From assembly GCF_901709675.1 (NCBI RefSeq), contig NC_051093.1, positions 5,909,053 through 5,973,052 on the forward strand: DNA of 64,000 bases. Reading direction: 5' to 3'. Of the stretch, positions 37,987-51,524 are shown piece after piece (within the stretch, counting starts at the first letter, position 1; the number at the start of each line of letters is the position of its first letter). The position numbers and the translations under genes were made by a program. This DNA comes from Syngnathus acus (Eukaryota; Chordata; Actinopteri; Syngnathiformes; Syngnathidae). Below the pieces are notes generated by a model. It saw nothing but the letters and a program-made list of their open reading frames with translations. It did no database searches and had not been told where the DNA came from.

Positions 37987-38185
37987 ATTTTGTTTTCACA
38001 TGCTGCGGAATAGGACCAAACCCGCCGCTAAAACACAAAAGGGTAAAATACGAACGGAAACGTGCGCTTTGTTTTGTTTGCTCCTCTGCCTTTGTATGTA
38101 TTGTGTGTTATCTTCCCACGCGTATAGACATGCCCACGCGACCACAAGAAAAAAAAAATCCAGACACAACGAGGAAAACAACAGC

Positions 38186-38186
38186 A

Positions 38187-38217
<31 letters not shown>
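38186..38217. repeat. (AAT)n microsatellite
   Basis: About ten AAT units. Confidence 0.9.
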
Positions 38218-40143
38218 GAGCAAAATTCAGATGTATAAAGCCTTAAAAATGACACATATTACGGGTGTTACATGTTGATACGGATTTGTTAACCTATTAA
38301 GTTTACATCGCTTAAATCCTTTGGCGTGCACAATTTAGGGAGCCTTGTTGTCGCCTGATTTATTTTTGACCGTTTCGAAGACTGATTATTTCGGGTTTTT
38401 TCCTTACTCGCTTTCTTTAGGTACTTTATCTGTTTTATATTCACAAACTAATCTTTAAATGATTTGTTTGCCTTTTGTGCTTGTATCTTATAGGCTATTT
38501 ATGCGCGTGTCTTTCTTTCCCCATATAATATTTAGGTCTACAATTTTTAATGTAAGTCTCCAAAATATTCGTTCACTGCAGACACATCCTACGTGCAGGA
38601 TCCGACAAACACTTTAATTGTATAGTGTTCATAACGTTGCAACGGATATTTTCAATGAAATTCTATAGCTTTTAAGTCGTGCTCACGAAGACAACACGGG
38701 CCGTTTTTGTGAAGTATTACCGCTTGTCATTATTATGGATTTACTTCTGCCTGGCCTTGGACCACAAATGACAAAATATAAACCTGAATAAAGATGACGA
38801 CGAAGAAGAAGTATTCCTTAAAAAAACAAAATGGACATCGCAGCAGTCGCTGCTCGGGTCCTAATTATTCATTTAGTTCACCGCAACCGATACGGAACTT
38901 GTGATTTGTGGACGCAAAGAGTTCGAGCGATTTGATAACCCCCTTCGCTATTTGGTGGATAATGTTTCTTCAAATATTTGAACTATTTTACGCAGATTTG
39001 GCATTATCTTTCCAGAGCAAACGTACTTAAAAGTGGCCGCATACCTAAAGATAAGATAAGAAAAGTGAATTGCTGCCACTTACTCTGGTGCGCTTCCACT
39101 AAAGTGGAATTTGGCATGCGCTTTATATTTGAAAATATATATATATTTTTAAATGCGCTGGCTACCATTGCTTATAAATAATAATAATGATAAAAATGAT
39201 AATAACATGTAAAAGGATAAAGCCCAGTGTTGTGGGATATATTTTACATGTCGGCAGACAGAAGGAATACACGTTTTCAAAAGTTACGCCTCATGCTCCC
39301 ATTTTCATCAATATGTGACGGGAAATTGCGGATCAACTCTAATTCGGTTACACTGAGGTTTGATCTAATGGAGTAAGATGGGAGGAGTGGACATGTATGG
39401 AATTCGTTTGAAATGCTATCATAAAGCAATTCTAACCCCATTGTTATTATATTTTATTTGTTTAATGTGTTTTAGCATGAATACGATTATTTTTGTGAAA
39501 TTCTAATAATAATAATAAAAAAAACTTGAAGTTACCCGTATTGTACACTTTTTTTTTAAATCCTATGCTCTCAAGAAGCAGAAATACATATGTTCATATT
39601 TCATATCCTCATTCACACAGATACTGCCCCTGGATTCTGTTCTGCTTCGCCATTTGAGAATAGTTTAATCGAGGGTGGAGGGTTTGAGTAAAAGCAGAGA
39701 CACTGAATACTGACATGAATAACGGATAGCAGCCTTATCTGCAGCCAAATTTCTAAAAAAAACAATTTGGGGGGTAAACATTATGAAAATGGACAACACA
39801 TGTGTTTTTAGTCCGTTTGACACACTAACAGGGAATTTTGACTAAAATAACATTACAGGAGTCTCCTATAGTGCAGAATGTACTTTATGAAATATTCAAA
39901 CTCGCGGTCAGTTGCCAATTAAAAGGCTTTAGGCTACATCTTAATCCGTAACTTGGATTTTGTCACACCTCCCAGCTGGATGAAATACTCTCGGTGAGAT
40001 TTCATGGCAGCCGGGGCTTCCACTGTGTGTCAACCTAATTTTCAGTTAATTGCTCACTGCAGACATTTAACACCCGGAGCTGAAACTCCCAAGAAAAAAA
40101 AAAAACATTTGAGCTAATCATTGCACAGGGGAAAAAAAAGCAT

Positions 40144-40160
40144 GGGGGGGGGGGGGGGGG
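40144..40160. repeat. Poly-G run (17 G)
   Basis: An uninterrupted run of 17 G on the plus strand, followed by TGTGTG. Confidence 0.9.
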
Positions 40161-40900
40161 TGTGTGCATGGAAGGTAGAGAAAATAAAGCCATATATGCA
40201 AGAAGGGGAAAAGAAGGAGAACTGAGAGAGGAGCCAATCTCTACTGGTCTCTAGTGTATCATCGCTCCATCGGCCGTCGTTTCCTTCACACCATCGCTTC
40301 ACGACTTATCGCGTGCAATGCCATAAACAAAAGCACTCCCCCACAAACACACAATGGCAGGCGCGGCCGCACGCTGACACCCAGTCTCACTATAAATCAA
40401 GAGAAGTAGCTGGGCTGCTAGCTGACAGGGAGAAAAAGCAGAAGGAGAGAGAGAGAGAGGCTGCGAGGGGAAAGGGAGAGAGGGAGGGATGGACAGAGAG
40501 AGGAATGCAGAGGCAGACAGGAAGTGATGGGGGGGGGGAGAGATGGAGAAGAATATAAAAGTGCTTCTTAAGATATAAACAGCCATCGGCTAACATTGAT
40601 TTCACACTGTACAAAATGGCTTATGATGATGATTATGGGCGGAGGAAGATGTGTAAACAACACGACAGCAACATGCACAATGAGTCAAATATCACTATTG
40701 TTATTTTTGGGGGGGATATTTACCAAGGTGTTTAAAAAGCCTATATGAGCCAGTGATGGATGCAGGCGAGAGCAGTGCAGCGTCGAAGGAGGGTGCTTTC
40801 GTTCCCCCCCACGCAGGTCCTCTTTCTTCCGCAATACTCACGTTGTGTCCACAACGACCCGCAAGACGCACACCCGTCCAAATTTGTTATATTGCAGCCC

Positions 40901-41104
<204 letters not shown>

Positions 41105-42714
41105 CTCCCCCCTATTCTCTCGCTCTGCTTTGAGTGGGGGTCGTGTTTTCCTCCTCCCCTCCCTTCTTGTTTGAAAAAATAGTTTAATTTTCCACGACAC
41201 TAACACGCAGCAGGCGAGAGACCTTTTCTTGGCGTTATATTTCTCGACAGATAAAGAAAGATTCTGCAACCTCTGCAAGTGCGGTAGCGGAGTTGTTGCC
41301 TGTTCCGATGTGTTATTTGACATAAAATGGAAAATGCCAACCCAAGAATAATGGCGCATATTTTAGTACAGGAGGTAAAAAAAAAAACGAGTGGGCCAAG
41401 AATTAAAAATACTGTGCAGTGCTCTTAAAAATAACTGAGCCGAGGAGGAGGGATTCCTTGAAGTGCCTTGGCTTCAATTTCAAAACATTTGTTTTAATCA
41501 AAAATATGTCTTTTTTAAGTTTTATTATTTTTATATTTGTCTTATTCTTTACAAACACTCTTTCTCCTAATTGTTAAATATCTGCGCTGCATTCATGTCT
41601 TGTCGTTGGAATACATCTCCCCTCTAATAACAAATGCGCTAGAATGATTAAAAAAAAAGCTCTAGTGACTCAGAGTCACTTTTGAAAGATGTTATAAATT
41701 GTTTCGAGGCAGTCAACCGTCTTCAGGTGTGTATCTTGATCAAAATAGCTCTACATAAAAAAATACAGCAACCATATAGTCGAAGAATGAACTCCCGTCC
41801 TGCCACAACAATTGAAGCAAGACTCAATTTGGCCCTTATGTGTCCTGCTGGTTCCAGAGTTCTAATGCGTGCAACATTGGAACATGGAAGAAAAACTCAC
41901 CTTGCTTTTTCAAGCAAGAAATTCTTCAAGGTCAAACAAGAAGCTACCTGAACCCACAAGAACCCATCCAAGTTCAACAATAAACGTGAACATTTTCGTT
42001 ACAACAAATTTATATCCCGGAAGGGGGTAAACCAATTGCATTAATAAAAATAAAAAAACATTCTGATAAAAAGGAGTTATCATTTATATTAATCATTTAA
42101 TTAAAGGTGCACAAAGAGCAATATGGCACTTTTCTATTCTCCCCATAAGAAGATTGAAATCAAACATTTGCAGTGATGATGATGGTGTCTGTAATGATGG
42201 CCATAAATTATAGTACTCGGAGTGTGAACAACAGCTAAGATAAGCATGCAGCAGAGGAACCAGAGCGGCCAGACAACGGAATCAGCTTTTGCCAAATGTG
42301 CCACATTGCCGCAACTGAAGCAATACGACATTAATCCCAAAAACAGAATGTAGCCTAATAAAAGTAAATCACGTTGATTTAAAAATTGAAGTACTGCAAA
42401 GTCGCTTCTTGTTCTTCTATATGTTAATATTGCACTGTTAAGTTTCAATTCAATTAAAATAGTGATCTAAATATTGTGTAATCTCAATGACAAATATATT
42501 TGGTGTAATGCAAACGCATGCAATCCTGCGGTCTCGTGCGGAACGTGATGGATTAGGGAAGGTTCAGTCTTCCTTCACGTTAATCATTAATCAGTTTTAA
42601 GTTCTAAACGAGACAAACTGAAAATGTCTTTTTGTTATACTGAAGAAAAGAAATGTATCACCTGAGACGCTTTTTTGATTTATGGTGACGAATAGCCTAA
42701 TCTATTACTACTAT

Positions 42715-42745
<31 letters not shown>

Positions 42746-44159
42746 GTTGTTTTTGTTGTTATGACTTCAGCGTTAACAGAGGAAGAGAGATTGATTTACG
42801 AAGCTCTGACATGTTGATATTTTTTTTTCACTGCCGCTCGTAAATCTGCCTCGAGTCACAACTGCTTTTTAAAATATATTGCAGAGCGCCACCCGTGAGT
42901 TCTTCCCTTGGACGGTTTCATGGATGTGTGGTGGATGTGTCGGAAAGAACCTCCGAAGCTCAGTTCATAAGACTAAAAAAGTTCCCGTTAAGGTTTTACA
43001 AAGGTCTTTCTTAAATGGAGATGTCCACATTTTATTAAATTATTTACCACACTGTTTAATAACTATAGGTTTAATTAAATATCAAGGTGTCACAAAAAAT
43101 ATCATGCAGTCAGTGATGACTGAATGCAGTCAGTCACATACCGTCCACATATTGATAATTTGGCATGTGATCCATAAACCGCTTGTTCATTCGTCATGAG
43201 CTGGATTGGTCGCCTGTCAATTGCATCAATTGCATGGCACAGACAAATCAGAGTTAAACCCACACTGACAACTGCAAAAATGGAGAGTGGATCTTACTTG
43301 GTAAAAAAAATGGAAACGTTTTTCCACTCATAAATTCTTTTTTTTTTTTTTTTTTAAAAAGACACTTTCAGTAAATGTTTCTATTAAGACATACAATTAA
43401 AAATATTTAAATAACTATTTTTACTAAATCTCTTATCTCTCTCTCTCTCTCTCCCCCTCCCTCCCCCACATATTGCAACCACAACCTTATGGCCATGTGA
43501 CACCCACCCCACAAAATAGTTGTGTTGCATGGTCAGAGGGGTGCCATAAAAAAAATTATGATAATGGTCATAATTTGTTCAATGAATTGATTTCTTCAGT
43601 GATTCAGAGGCACTGTCCCATGCTCAGTAATGAAATACAATGACATCCACCACATGTCCACCAAATCACCAAAATCACCTGCACAAGTTAAACATGGTTA
43701 GTATAAAATGTGTTCTACATTTTCTACCAAATTTGCACATCTGCCAATGAGAAAAAAAGAGAAAATGTGCTCGATTTGCTGGGCATATCCACACACAATG
43801 CTGTCCACCGTATTCACAAACACGTTTAACTCAATTTGCCCCACGCAGTGTGAAAATGAAGTTGCACCTGTTTTTACATCAAGCGCAGTTATCTCAAATA
43901 TTTTGGTATGTCGTCTGCGCAGCATCTTAGCACATACAGTGAACCAGCTAAACAAGATTTTCCCCAGCATCAATTTTTTTTATTTAATCTTGAATTGTCT
44001 TATGTTTGATAATCTTTTGCTGTATGCACATCAACTTGTTTCGGCTGAGGTTGGTTTTCACAAATTGATTTGAGTACTTTATTGCGGTATCACCGATGTC
44101 TATTTTTATCAAGTGTATATCTATGTGACTGGATATTTATCAATCTAGCCGTTCAACTG

Positions 44160-44176
44160 TGACCTGAATCTGACCT
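44160..44176 (-). promoter_or_regulatory. Perfect DR5 retinoic acid response element 3' of hoxb4a
   Basis: On the minus strand two identical AGGTCA half-sites are separated by five bases (GATTC), a consensus RAR/RXR DR5. It lies 3.8 kb downstream of the hoxb4a stop codon, between b4a and b3a. Mammalian Hoxb4 has a RARE-containing early neural enhancer on its 3' side. Orthology is inferred from position and spacing. Confidence 0.65.
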
Positions 44177-44419
44177 CTCCAAAGGTGATTGGGTTCCTTG
44201 TCTCTGACTCTCCGTGGTTTACAGTGCCCTAAACTCGGCATGTTATGACTAAGGGGCCAGGCAGGGCCTCAGGAGGTCTGGGAATGTCCGAATGAGCAGA
44301 GGCTGTAGAGCCCATGCGAGGTCAAGGCGGGTAACATAGGGAGGGGGGGGATAACCACAGGTCAGCCTCTTGCTTCAGAGTCACTCGACCTCATCGGTCA
44401 GAAAAACGTGTCCCCTGTT

Positions 44420-44436
44420 TGAACCCATTCTGACCA
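44420..44436 (-). promoter_or_regulatory. Second DR5-like element in the same block
   Basis: TGACCA and TGAACC (plus-strand reading, right to left) are spaced by five bases. One half-site deviates from consensus. Single AGGTCA half-sites also occur between it and the DR5 at 44160, so the whole 44160-44440 stretch is enriched. Confidence 0.35.
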
Positions 44437-45020
44437 CCGGCCCCGGACAATCATCAATCCGCAACACACTATGCTGCGCAACTGCATATTTTTCCATTTG
44501 TTTCGCTCACTTCTCCGAGTATTGAATCTAGCAGCGGCTTCCATCCCCTTGAGACACACCAGAGCTTTTGCCCTTTTATTTCTAATCTGATCAGATTGAT
44601 TTCTTTCGGGGTCAAACGGCAGCTCTGTTCAATAGATAACACACAGGCCCATGCAAGAAAGCCGGACCTGCGATCGTTTGCAGTCATTAAAAAAAAAGAA
44701 ATCTTGGCTCAAAAAATAACCGTTTACCATGCAGAATCAATTCGTGTGTGTGTGCCTGTGTATTTAATTGAAATTAACATATTTAATAAGTATCAAATAC
44801 GCACTAAAACAGATGTGAGTGACAAATGCAGAAGTGACGCTTTAACGCCGAGGCGGGCGGTCACATGCTACATAAACACAAAAGGAAAAAGACAAAAATA
44901 ACACCAGCCTTCTAATTCGCACAGGGCAATAAAACCATTAAAATGCCAAGGAGCCATCACAAAACAAGCAAGGAAGACAAAATACAAAACCGGAGATGTT
45001 AAAACTACGCCAGGCCTTAC

Positions 45021-45070
45021 CTTGCAAGGCACATTGTTTATGAAACTCTTCGCCATCTTCTCGAGTTCCT
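45021..45070 (-). promoter_or_regulatory. Candidate distal 5' exon with YY1-like motif
   Basis: On the minus strand AAGATGGCG, a YY1-type motif often found just inside transcripts, is followed 36 bases later by a strong splice donor TGCAAG|GTAAGG (exon end 45021). The ATG in the motif opens 12 codons before the donor. It may belong to a distal hoxb3a promoter, since upstream Hoxb3 promoters are known. There is no transcript evidence. Confidence 0.3.
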
Positions 45071-46257
45071 ATCTTCTTTCCAATGAGCAGGAAAACTGTT
45101 TTTCTGTCTTCTACTCTCGAAGGGCGTAAAAATAGCCCGTGAATGAATCAGTAGGAAAAAAAAAAATCTTTCTTGTTGTGTTGGAGGAGGGGATGTCTTC
45201 CTAGACGTTTTCTTTCTTTTTTCTTCTGTTCCTTGGCCCCTCGCACCTCCTGACAGAAGGGGCCTTGGAGGAAGCTGCGAGATGACAATAGAAAAAGAAA
45301 AGGGTTTAAGAAGAACTAGTGATTAATGATTATTTTTTTGTATAATTCTCACATTTTTCTTCTCGGGGGCAGTCCTCTTTCTCCTGTTTCCCAATAATGG
45401 AGGTGAACTTTTCACAAGGCGAGGGCATCCTCACTAAAATATATTCCCTCATTAAAAGAAAGCAAGAAGGTCCAGCTGTGTTTGAAAACGACTTCGAATG
45501 CATCTCATTCCATTTTGGGGAACCATAGCACGCAGATGATCATTTATTTCAAGATTAAATAAAATACTGAGGGGCAAGATTCTGAGAATGTTTGATATAT
45601 TATAAAATATTGTGGTTATGCACGTATTTGAAGTAGTATGCTATTGTTATTTAGCGCGCGGTAAATCCGTGCCCATGTTGTCACATGCATAAAAGATGGG
45701 AAAAGCAGGTGCACGTAAAGATGCAAGAGGAAGTCAAGCATATGCGACACTATTTAAATTTGTTTTGTTGGGTATTCGAACATATATTTGGGCGTGTTTC
45801 TTTACGGAGCAATAGGCTTTCATAAATGGAAGAAAATAGATAAATGGCCAAGGGGAGTCTCTTTGGCAAGGGGCCCGGAGAGAAATCAGCCAACATGTAA
45901 TGGGGAATCTTCTCTGGGCCGAGGAATACGAGTGGACCAATTTAGGGGGCACATTTTTAGTTTAAAGTTCATCGAGAGGAATGGTATTTTCTCGCCCCAC
46001 ACCCTCTCTTGCTCTTTATTTTTCGATACCTGCTCTAGAAGAAAATGAAAATTAATACGGGAGCCGAGCCTTACAAAAGAAGTCATTCGTCTTGTTGATT
46101 ATCTATTTGCTTGTCAGGGTTTGAGCTATGGTGCCGACCCTTTCCCTCTAAAACACACATGCGCACTCAACGCTTATGCTGGAAAAAAACAAAAAAACGG
46201 TTGTGCAGAAATATACATTCATTAACGCATTCAAAGGCTACAATCAAATTTCATTTT

Positions 46258-46843
46258 CATTATTATTATTATTATTATTATTCAAATGGTTCAATGTGCT
46301 GCACACTGACGTTAAATTAACAGAGGAAAGGGGGCGAAACAGAATACGGTTTGTGATTTAAAACGAGATTACAGGACGTAATGTACCAAGATCACTAGCG
46401 GCAAGGCAAAATTAATCATCGTGAGTCTCTGATTTCTCAAGACAATCGGGTTTTGTGTTTCTTGGGAACATTGAAATCATATTGAACAGTGCATTTTGTA
46501 GTAGCCTATGTAATTGTAGACACATTTATACACATTTTTATACAACATTGCATTTGCTAGACATGACAGCTGTCAATAATATGAAATAATATTCAAAGGG
46601 AAATACTTCAGAACCAAATTATAACTTCTGAAAGGAAAATAGAGGATAATGGAAAACAACGCATTTTCAGACATGTATTTATTTTGTATTTACAAATCAT
46701 AGCAAGTAAGACAGCATATAAACACAAATGCGATATACATATCCGTGAGGTAACACCTTCAACATTATCAATCAATCAATCAATCAATCAAATACGAGAG
46801 TATATTATTATTATTATTATTATTATCATTATTATTATTATTA
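46258..46843. repeat. Cluster of (ATT)n and (ATCA)n microsatellites
   Basis: ATT tracts lie at 46258-46282 and 46804-46843. A short ATCA tract lies at about 46768-46789. The sequence between is non-coding. Confidence 0.85.
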
Positions 46844-47966
46844 TGAACAATAATTATCTTTGGAATGTAAATTGGATAACACTTCGTTTAAATAAAACAC
46901 GGAGCGACACCGTGTGCGCGTATTTCATACAACAAATGATTAATTCATGCAACAAAAGGCTTCATGTTTATGATGTCTCTGAATAGAGCAATGCCACATT
47001 TGCTTTTTGAAAAGTACAGAGGCGCTTTACGGAGCAATTTATTGCAATTTGATCGAACTCGCCATATAATACTCCAAATAAGACTGCTTGAAATGCGTCA
47101 CTTCATTGAAGACTGAAATCAAACGTAAACGTGCAGCTGAGGTAATATTGTAGCGCTGAATTTAGTGCGTACTTGGGATATGATACAAATACGCACCCAA
47201 AAGTCATTTGGAGTTACTAAATTCAAACATGTGCATTGATTGCATAAGCTTAAGAAATGGTAAACTCATATATCATGTGATTATTTGGAGGAAAAGAGTG
47301 GAAGATTGCCTCAGTTTACTACATATTCATCAAATGTAACCGATTTTTTTTTCCGGAAGTGTCTAATACTGTTATACAATCATGACTACTGAACCTATTC
47401 TTTGTCTGAGCAGTCTGTTATACGTCGATGTTATCAACAGACAGCGCTCTGTGTCATTCTCGGTATCTAAATCAATATTTTGCGACCAATGATGAGTATT
47501 AAAAATGAAAATAAACGTAAAAAGAATTGTTCAATAAATATAGATATTTTGATCGCATTATTAATAAAAGTCTTTCATTGTGAAAGCGGGGTGACACGTG
47601 AATAGAGCTCATATTTTTATATTATTTATGGTATGTTGTGTGGCCAGTGCAGAACCACTTTTAATCAATTCACCAATGTTTTCAGCTTATCGTCACAGAA
47701 TAAACAAATTATTCCAAATTTAGCATTAAAATGAAGAAAATGCCTTTCTGTCGGCAGAAAAGAACATGATTCTTTCAATCGGGCTCTTTGTCAATAGTGT
47801 TCGAACGGTGAACTCCCTTTTGTGTCCGGCTGATTACTGACGACGCATACAAGCAAGCTTCCAAGTCAGTCAAGGTTCTTCCGGTCCACAGTTTTTATTT
47901 ACAGCTTCGTTTTGGGTGGCGGAAATGCGGCAAGAGCAGATGGACTCGATTTCTGCATGTGCATGG

Positions 47967-48321
47967 TCAGGTGGAGCCATTTAAATCTTGAGCGTTTGTG
48001 TTATTCCCGGAGCGGACCTTGGTGTTGGGCAATTTATGATCCTTCTTCCATTTCATTCGCCGGTTCTGGAACCAGATTTTGATCTGGCGCTCGGATAGAC
48101 ACAGAGTATGCGCTATCTCCACCCTGCGCCTGCGCGTCAAGTATCGGTTGTAGTGGAACTCCTTCTCAAGCTCCAGAACCTGCTGGCGGGTGTAAGCTGT
48201 CCGAGAGCGCTTCAGCTCGCCTCCTGTGTAGTTTGAATTTACTGTGAATAAAGAATAAAGTAACGTGTTACCGTATTCATATTCTGAACAGCAGCAACAA
48301 CATTAATAATAATTATATTAT

Positions 48322-48357
<36 letters not shown>

Positions 48358-49771
48358 TGCTTCCTACATGTGATGGGGTAAAGGGGGAGGGATGCTACTA
48401 TATGCAAATTAGCAATCTTAGTAATAATTATAAGAATATTAGTAGCATCAATGGTCGTGATTTTCTTTCTATTGATTAAAAAAAGCGCTTATGTCAAGGG
48501 ACTACACGTATCACGTGATCTTAAATGCCCCCAGCAAGCAGTCCCCCACCTCCATCGACACGGTGACAAAAGAAATTTGATCGTATACAAAAAATTAAGA
48601 TCAAATGTACATTTTGTGGTGGTGAACTGCACTATTTTGCAACAATACTACAGAATGATCTAATTATTGGGACCAGCAGGAATGATAAGCATATAAAATT
48701 AAGGAGCGCTTTTTTCCCCCCCTGCGTCTGCACGGCTACGACGCACAGCAAGCTAAGGGGCGTTGATTTTCTGCCAACATGGAGGTGGGAGGGTGGTCCT
48801 GAATGAATGAACCTCTAAAAAAGCAACAAGAAATTGCCATTATTTTATAACTGCACTACGTCCATGCGAACACATGAGTGGTCTAAATTGCCTTTACATC
48901 GTCGAACGAACAAGCCATATGTAGTCACCTCGCCAACGACAACACTGAGAAGATATAATAGATTGCGGTATTTGCTTTTGCATTAGTGTTTTACGGCGTG
49001 CTCCATAAACAGGAATATTTCAGATGCCATAAAACTTCCCACTCCCCTTGAACATGGAGTGGGGAAGGAAGGCTCGACAGTGTGGAGCGCACAGTTTATA
49101 CAAACCTACCACTTAAAATCAAATTACCACAGCATAAAACCTAACTTATGAGTTCAGTCTGCGTTGTCATAAAGCAAGGACTCGAGCCTGAGATCGGACT
49201 TCAAAAAGGCAGCTCGGCGTAGAGGTGTAATAAAAATTTATGGGGGGTGTAATTATGTTGGCCGTGCAAACAGACGATCGTAAATCTCCAAGGACTACGA
49301 GTCCAAGTCGAACCCGAGAGAAAGCCGTAGATTGTGACCGCGGACGACTACAGATCAAGAAAAGGAAGTTTGTATGCAGCACTTACCAGTGTTTACGTGG
49401 ACTTTCTTCATCCACGGATACAGCACTGGGTCATTTTTGGTGTTTTCGGGGCTGTTTCGGCTGAGGGGCGGCTGCTCCCGCGACTGAGGCGGGCTGGGTG
49501 TCACTGAGTCTCGGTCGACTCCAATCTGAGGAATAGCCAGGCCACGAGGGGGCATCACCACCGAGGCAGGCTGACAGAGCGTGTATTGTGGCTCCGATCG
49601 CTCCTGCTGATGGTAGAGAGCAGAGTCCGGTAGAAAGGCGGTGGTTTCATTTCTTTGGCCGTAATAATCCGGAGAGTTGCTGGGTAGATAATCGCTATGT
49701 GAGTACTCCTCGCAGGGTGGGAATTTAGGATCCACATAGTTGGAGTTGATCAAGTATGAGCTCATGACCAT
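47967..49771 (-). CDS. hoxb4a: Homeobox protein Hox-B4a (two exons)
   Basis: Posterior hindbrain and spinal cord Hox transcription factor. Exon 1 is 49771-49387 and exon 2 is 48241-47967, giving 219 residues, somewhat short for the family. The donor is CTG|GTAAGTG and the acceptor TTCACAG, phase 1, with a 1,145-base intron. The N terminus [20 protein letters not shown] is nearly invariant in Hox4. The hexapeptide YPWM is at 118-121, followed by KKVHVNT. The homeodomain spans about 138-197 and includes [19 protein letters not shown]. Exon 2 has no early Met, so it is easily missed by ATG-based scans. The tail ends DLNGST. An AATAAA sits 68 bases past the stop (47894-47899). The intron holds a (TAA)n tract and a TCACGTGA site at 48511. 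Confidence 0.97.
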
Positions 49772-49888
49772 TTATTCCACTCCTTGTACATAATATATAA
49801 CTAAAATTGATACCGCATCCCTTTACTCGTCGGTCATTCCTGTTCCGCTGAACCCTCCTACTTTTCTGTCAAGTGAAGAAAGTTAAGC

Positions 49889-49913
49889 GGTCATGTGACT
49901 ACAGCGAGCCAAT
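49889..49913. promoter_or_regulatory. hoxb4a promoter E-box and CCAAT box
   Basis: GGTCATGTGAC (49889-49899) is followed by CCAAT (49909-49913), about 120-140 bases upstream of the hoxb4a ATG. NF-Y and USF-type factors are reported regulators of the Hoxb4 promoter in mammals, which matches this pair. Binding here is inferred. Confidence 0.6.
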
Positions 49914-50919
49914 TGAACTGGAGCGGGACGCGCAGCGTGGACAAGGAAATGAGATTAAGTGTACACACTGCCCCGCACGCGCCTTGTTGTATGCTCATTT
50001 TGTGTGCAGTCACAAACAAGTCTTCCCAATACTTTCACTGCCCGCCACGCTCCCCACGTCGCGCATGCTGCCCTGCATGTAAATACCTCCCACTATATAT
50101 TAAATCCCTTGAAATTATGCAGAGAAGCATATCATGCATGAGTTACTATCAAATTTTGGAAATCAAATGTGTTCGATTAAAATTTGCAATTTATTGCCTG
50201 TGAATATTCTATTGATTATCGCCCCCCGATCAATTTAGTCTTTGTAAATTAGTGTTAATGAGGGAGAGAGAAATGGACCACCCAACAGCTGTCAGACACA
50301 GCTCTATATCCAGTTTGGGATCGATAAAAAATTCATCAACCATAAAAGGTTACACAGCTTCCTTCATTTGATATTTATCTGTAATATACTTACAGTAATT
50401 TAAATTTGCTGCCATGTTAAAATCGCACATATACACACGCGCATATATTAACATCACTGACATGGTTAGTCCACACCTCCACTCGCAATATTTTGTCCAT
50501 GGACTATTTTCAAGAAGCAATATTAGTCACAAATTGACTAAATCGTAATGCCTATGTCCACGAAACTTAATTTAAAATCATACATGCAGCTAAATACAAT
50601 GAATACAATCAACAATACCGATATAATTATAATTTAAATGCCTCATTTAGGCATAACATGTCCCAATATTATATGACGAAGAAGTGGTTCAGATGGATGG
50701 ATGGATGACAAAAAATTAAGAACGTCGATAATTACAGCATAGATAAGGCAATTTAATGTGTCCAAATAATGTTTCATTTGACACAATGGAGACTTTGCTA
50801 AAAGGCTCCTCTGGTGGCAAATGATTTGAAATCCATGCTAAAAAAATTAGAGAGAGCTTGCTAAAAGACAAAAAAGAAGCGCTATTCTTACAGTGTCCAT
50901 CGGTGCCGTCGTGTATAAA

Positions 50920-51006
50920 TCAACTATATACTCCCCTAGAAGCGAATTTGTGATTGCTTTTAAAATTTTGACACAAATCCGGATCTACAGGGTAGATATA
51001 GAAGAC
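50920..51006 (-). ncRNA. mir10c: microRNA miR-10c precursor
   Basis: The minus strand carries a 23-base mature miR-10 sequence at 50994-50972. It starts TACCCTGTAGATCC and has the GGATTTGTG end typical of miR-10c. The star arm, with CAAATTCG and CTAGGGG, lies at about 50953-50926. The outer stem pairs CTATAT (51001-50996) with ATATAG (50929-50924), giving a normal precursor hairpin. mir-10 genes lie between Hox4 and Hox5 paralogues in animals, and this one is 1.15 kb upstream of hoxb4a on the same strand. The mature RNA represses Hox and other transcripts. Confidence 0.95.
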
Positions 51007-51484
51007 AGGGTATCTCACTTTGCTGCGTCAAACGATAATTATTGCTTACGGGATGAGATTCAACTTAAAACACTTTTGCACTTGTGCCGTCTTGAACCTT
51101 CACTTTATGTTGCCCACGAGACTGAAAGAAAAAAAATTGCTCGCTTGACGCATCACTTCCTTGTCACCACTGCCGCAGTGTTATCAAGCAACCAACTAAA
51201 TCATCAAGTGAAAAGGGTTGCGGTTGGCGGGGTGGGGAGATTAAGTACGAGGTATGCATCTGTAATTTGCTTGTTTATATAGTGACATGAAGCATTCAAC
51301 CACACTGACACAATAAGCAATAATATACGTCACACAACAATGCAAAAAAAATATTGACTAGCCGATATGCTTACCAAGAAAAAAATTAATGCTAATTGTA
51401 TTAATAATTAATACTAATTTAATACTAATTGTATTTTATAGCATTTAATCATAAGAAAGAAACATTGTACATGCACTCATGTGG

Positions 51485-51486
<2 letters not shown>

Positions 51487-51524
<38 letters not shown>
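51487..51524. repeat. (AAT)n microsatellite
   Basis: About twelve AAT units. Confidence 0.9.
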
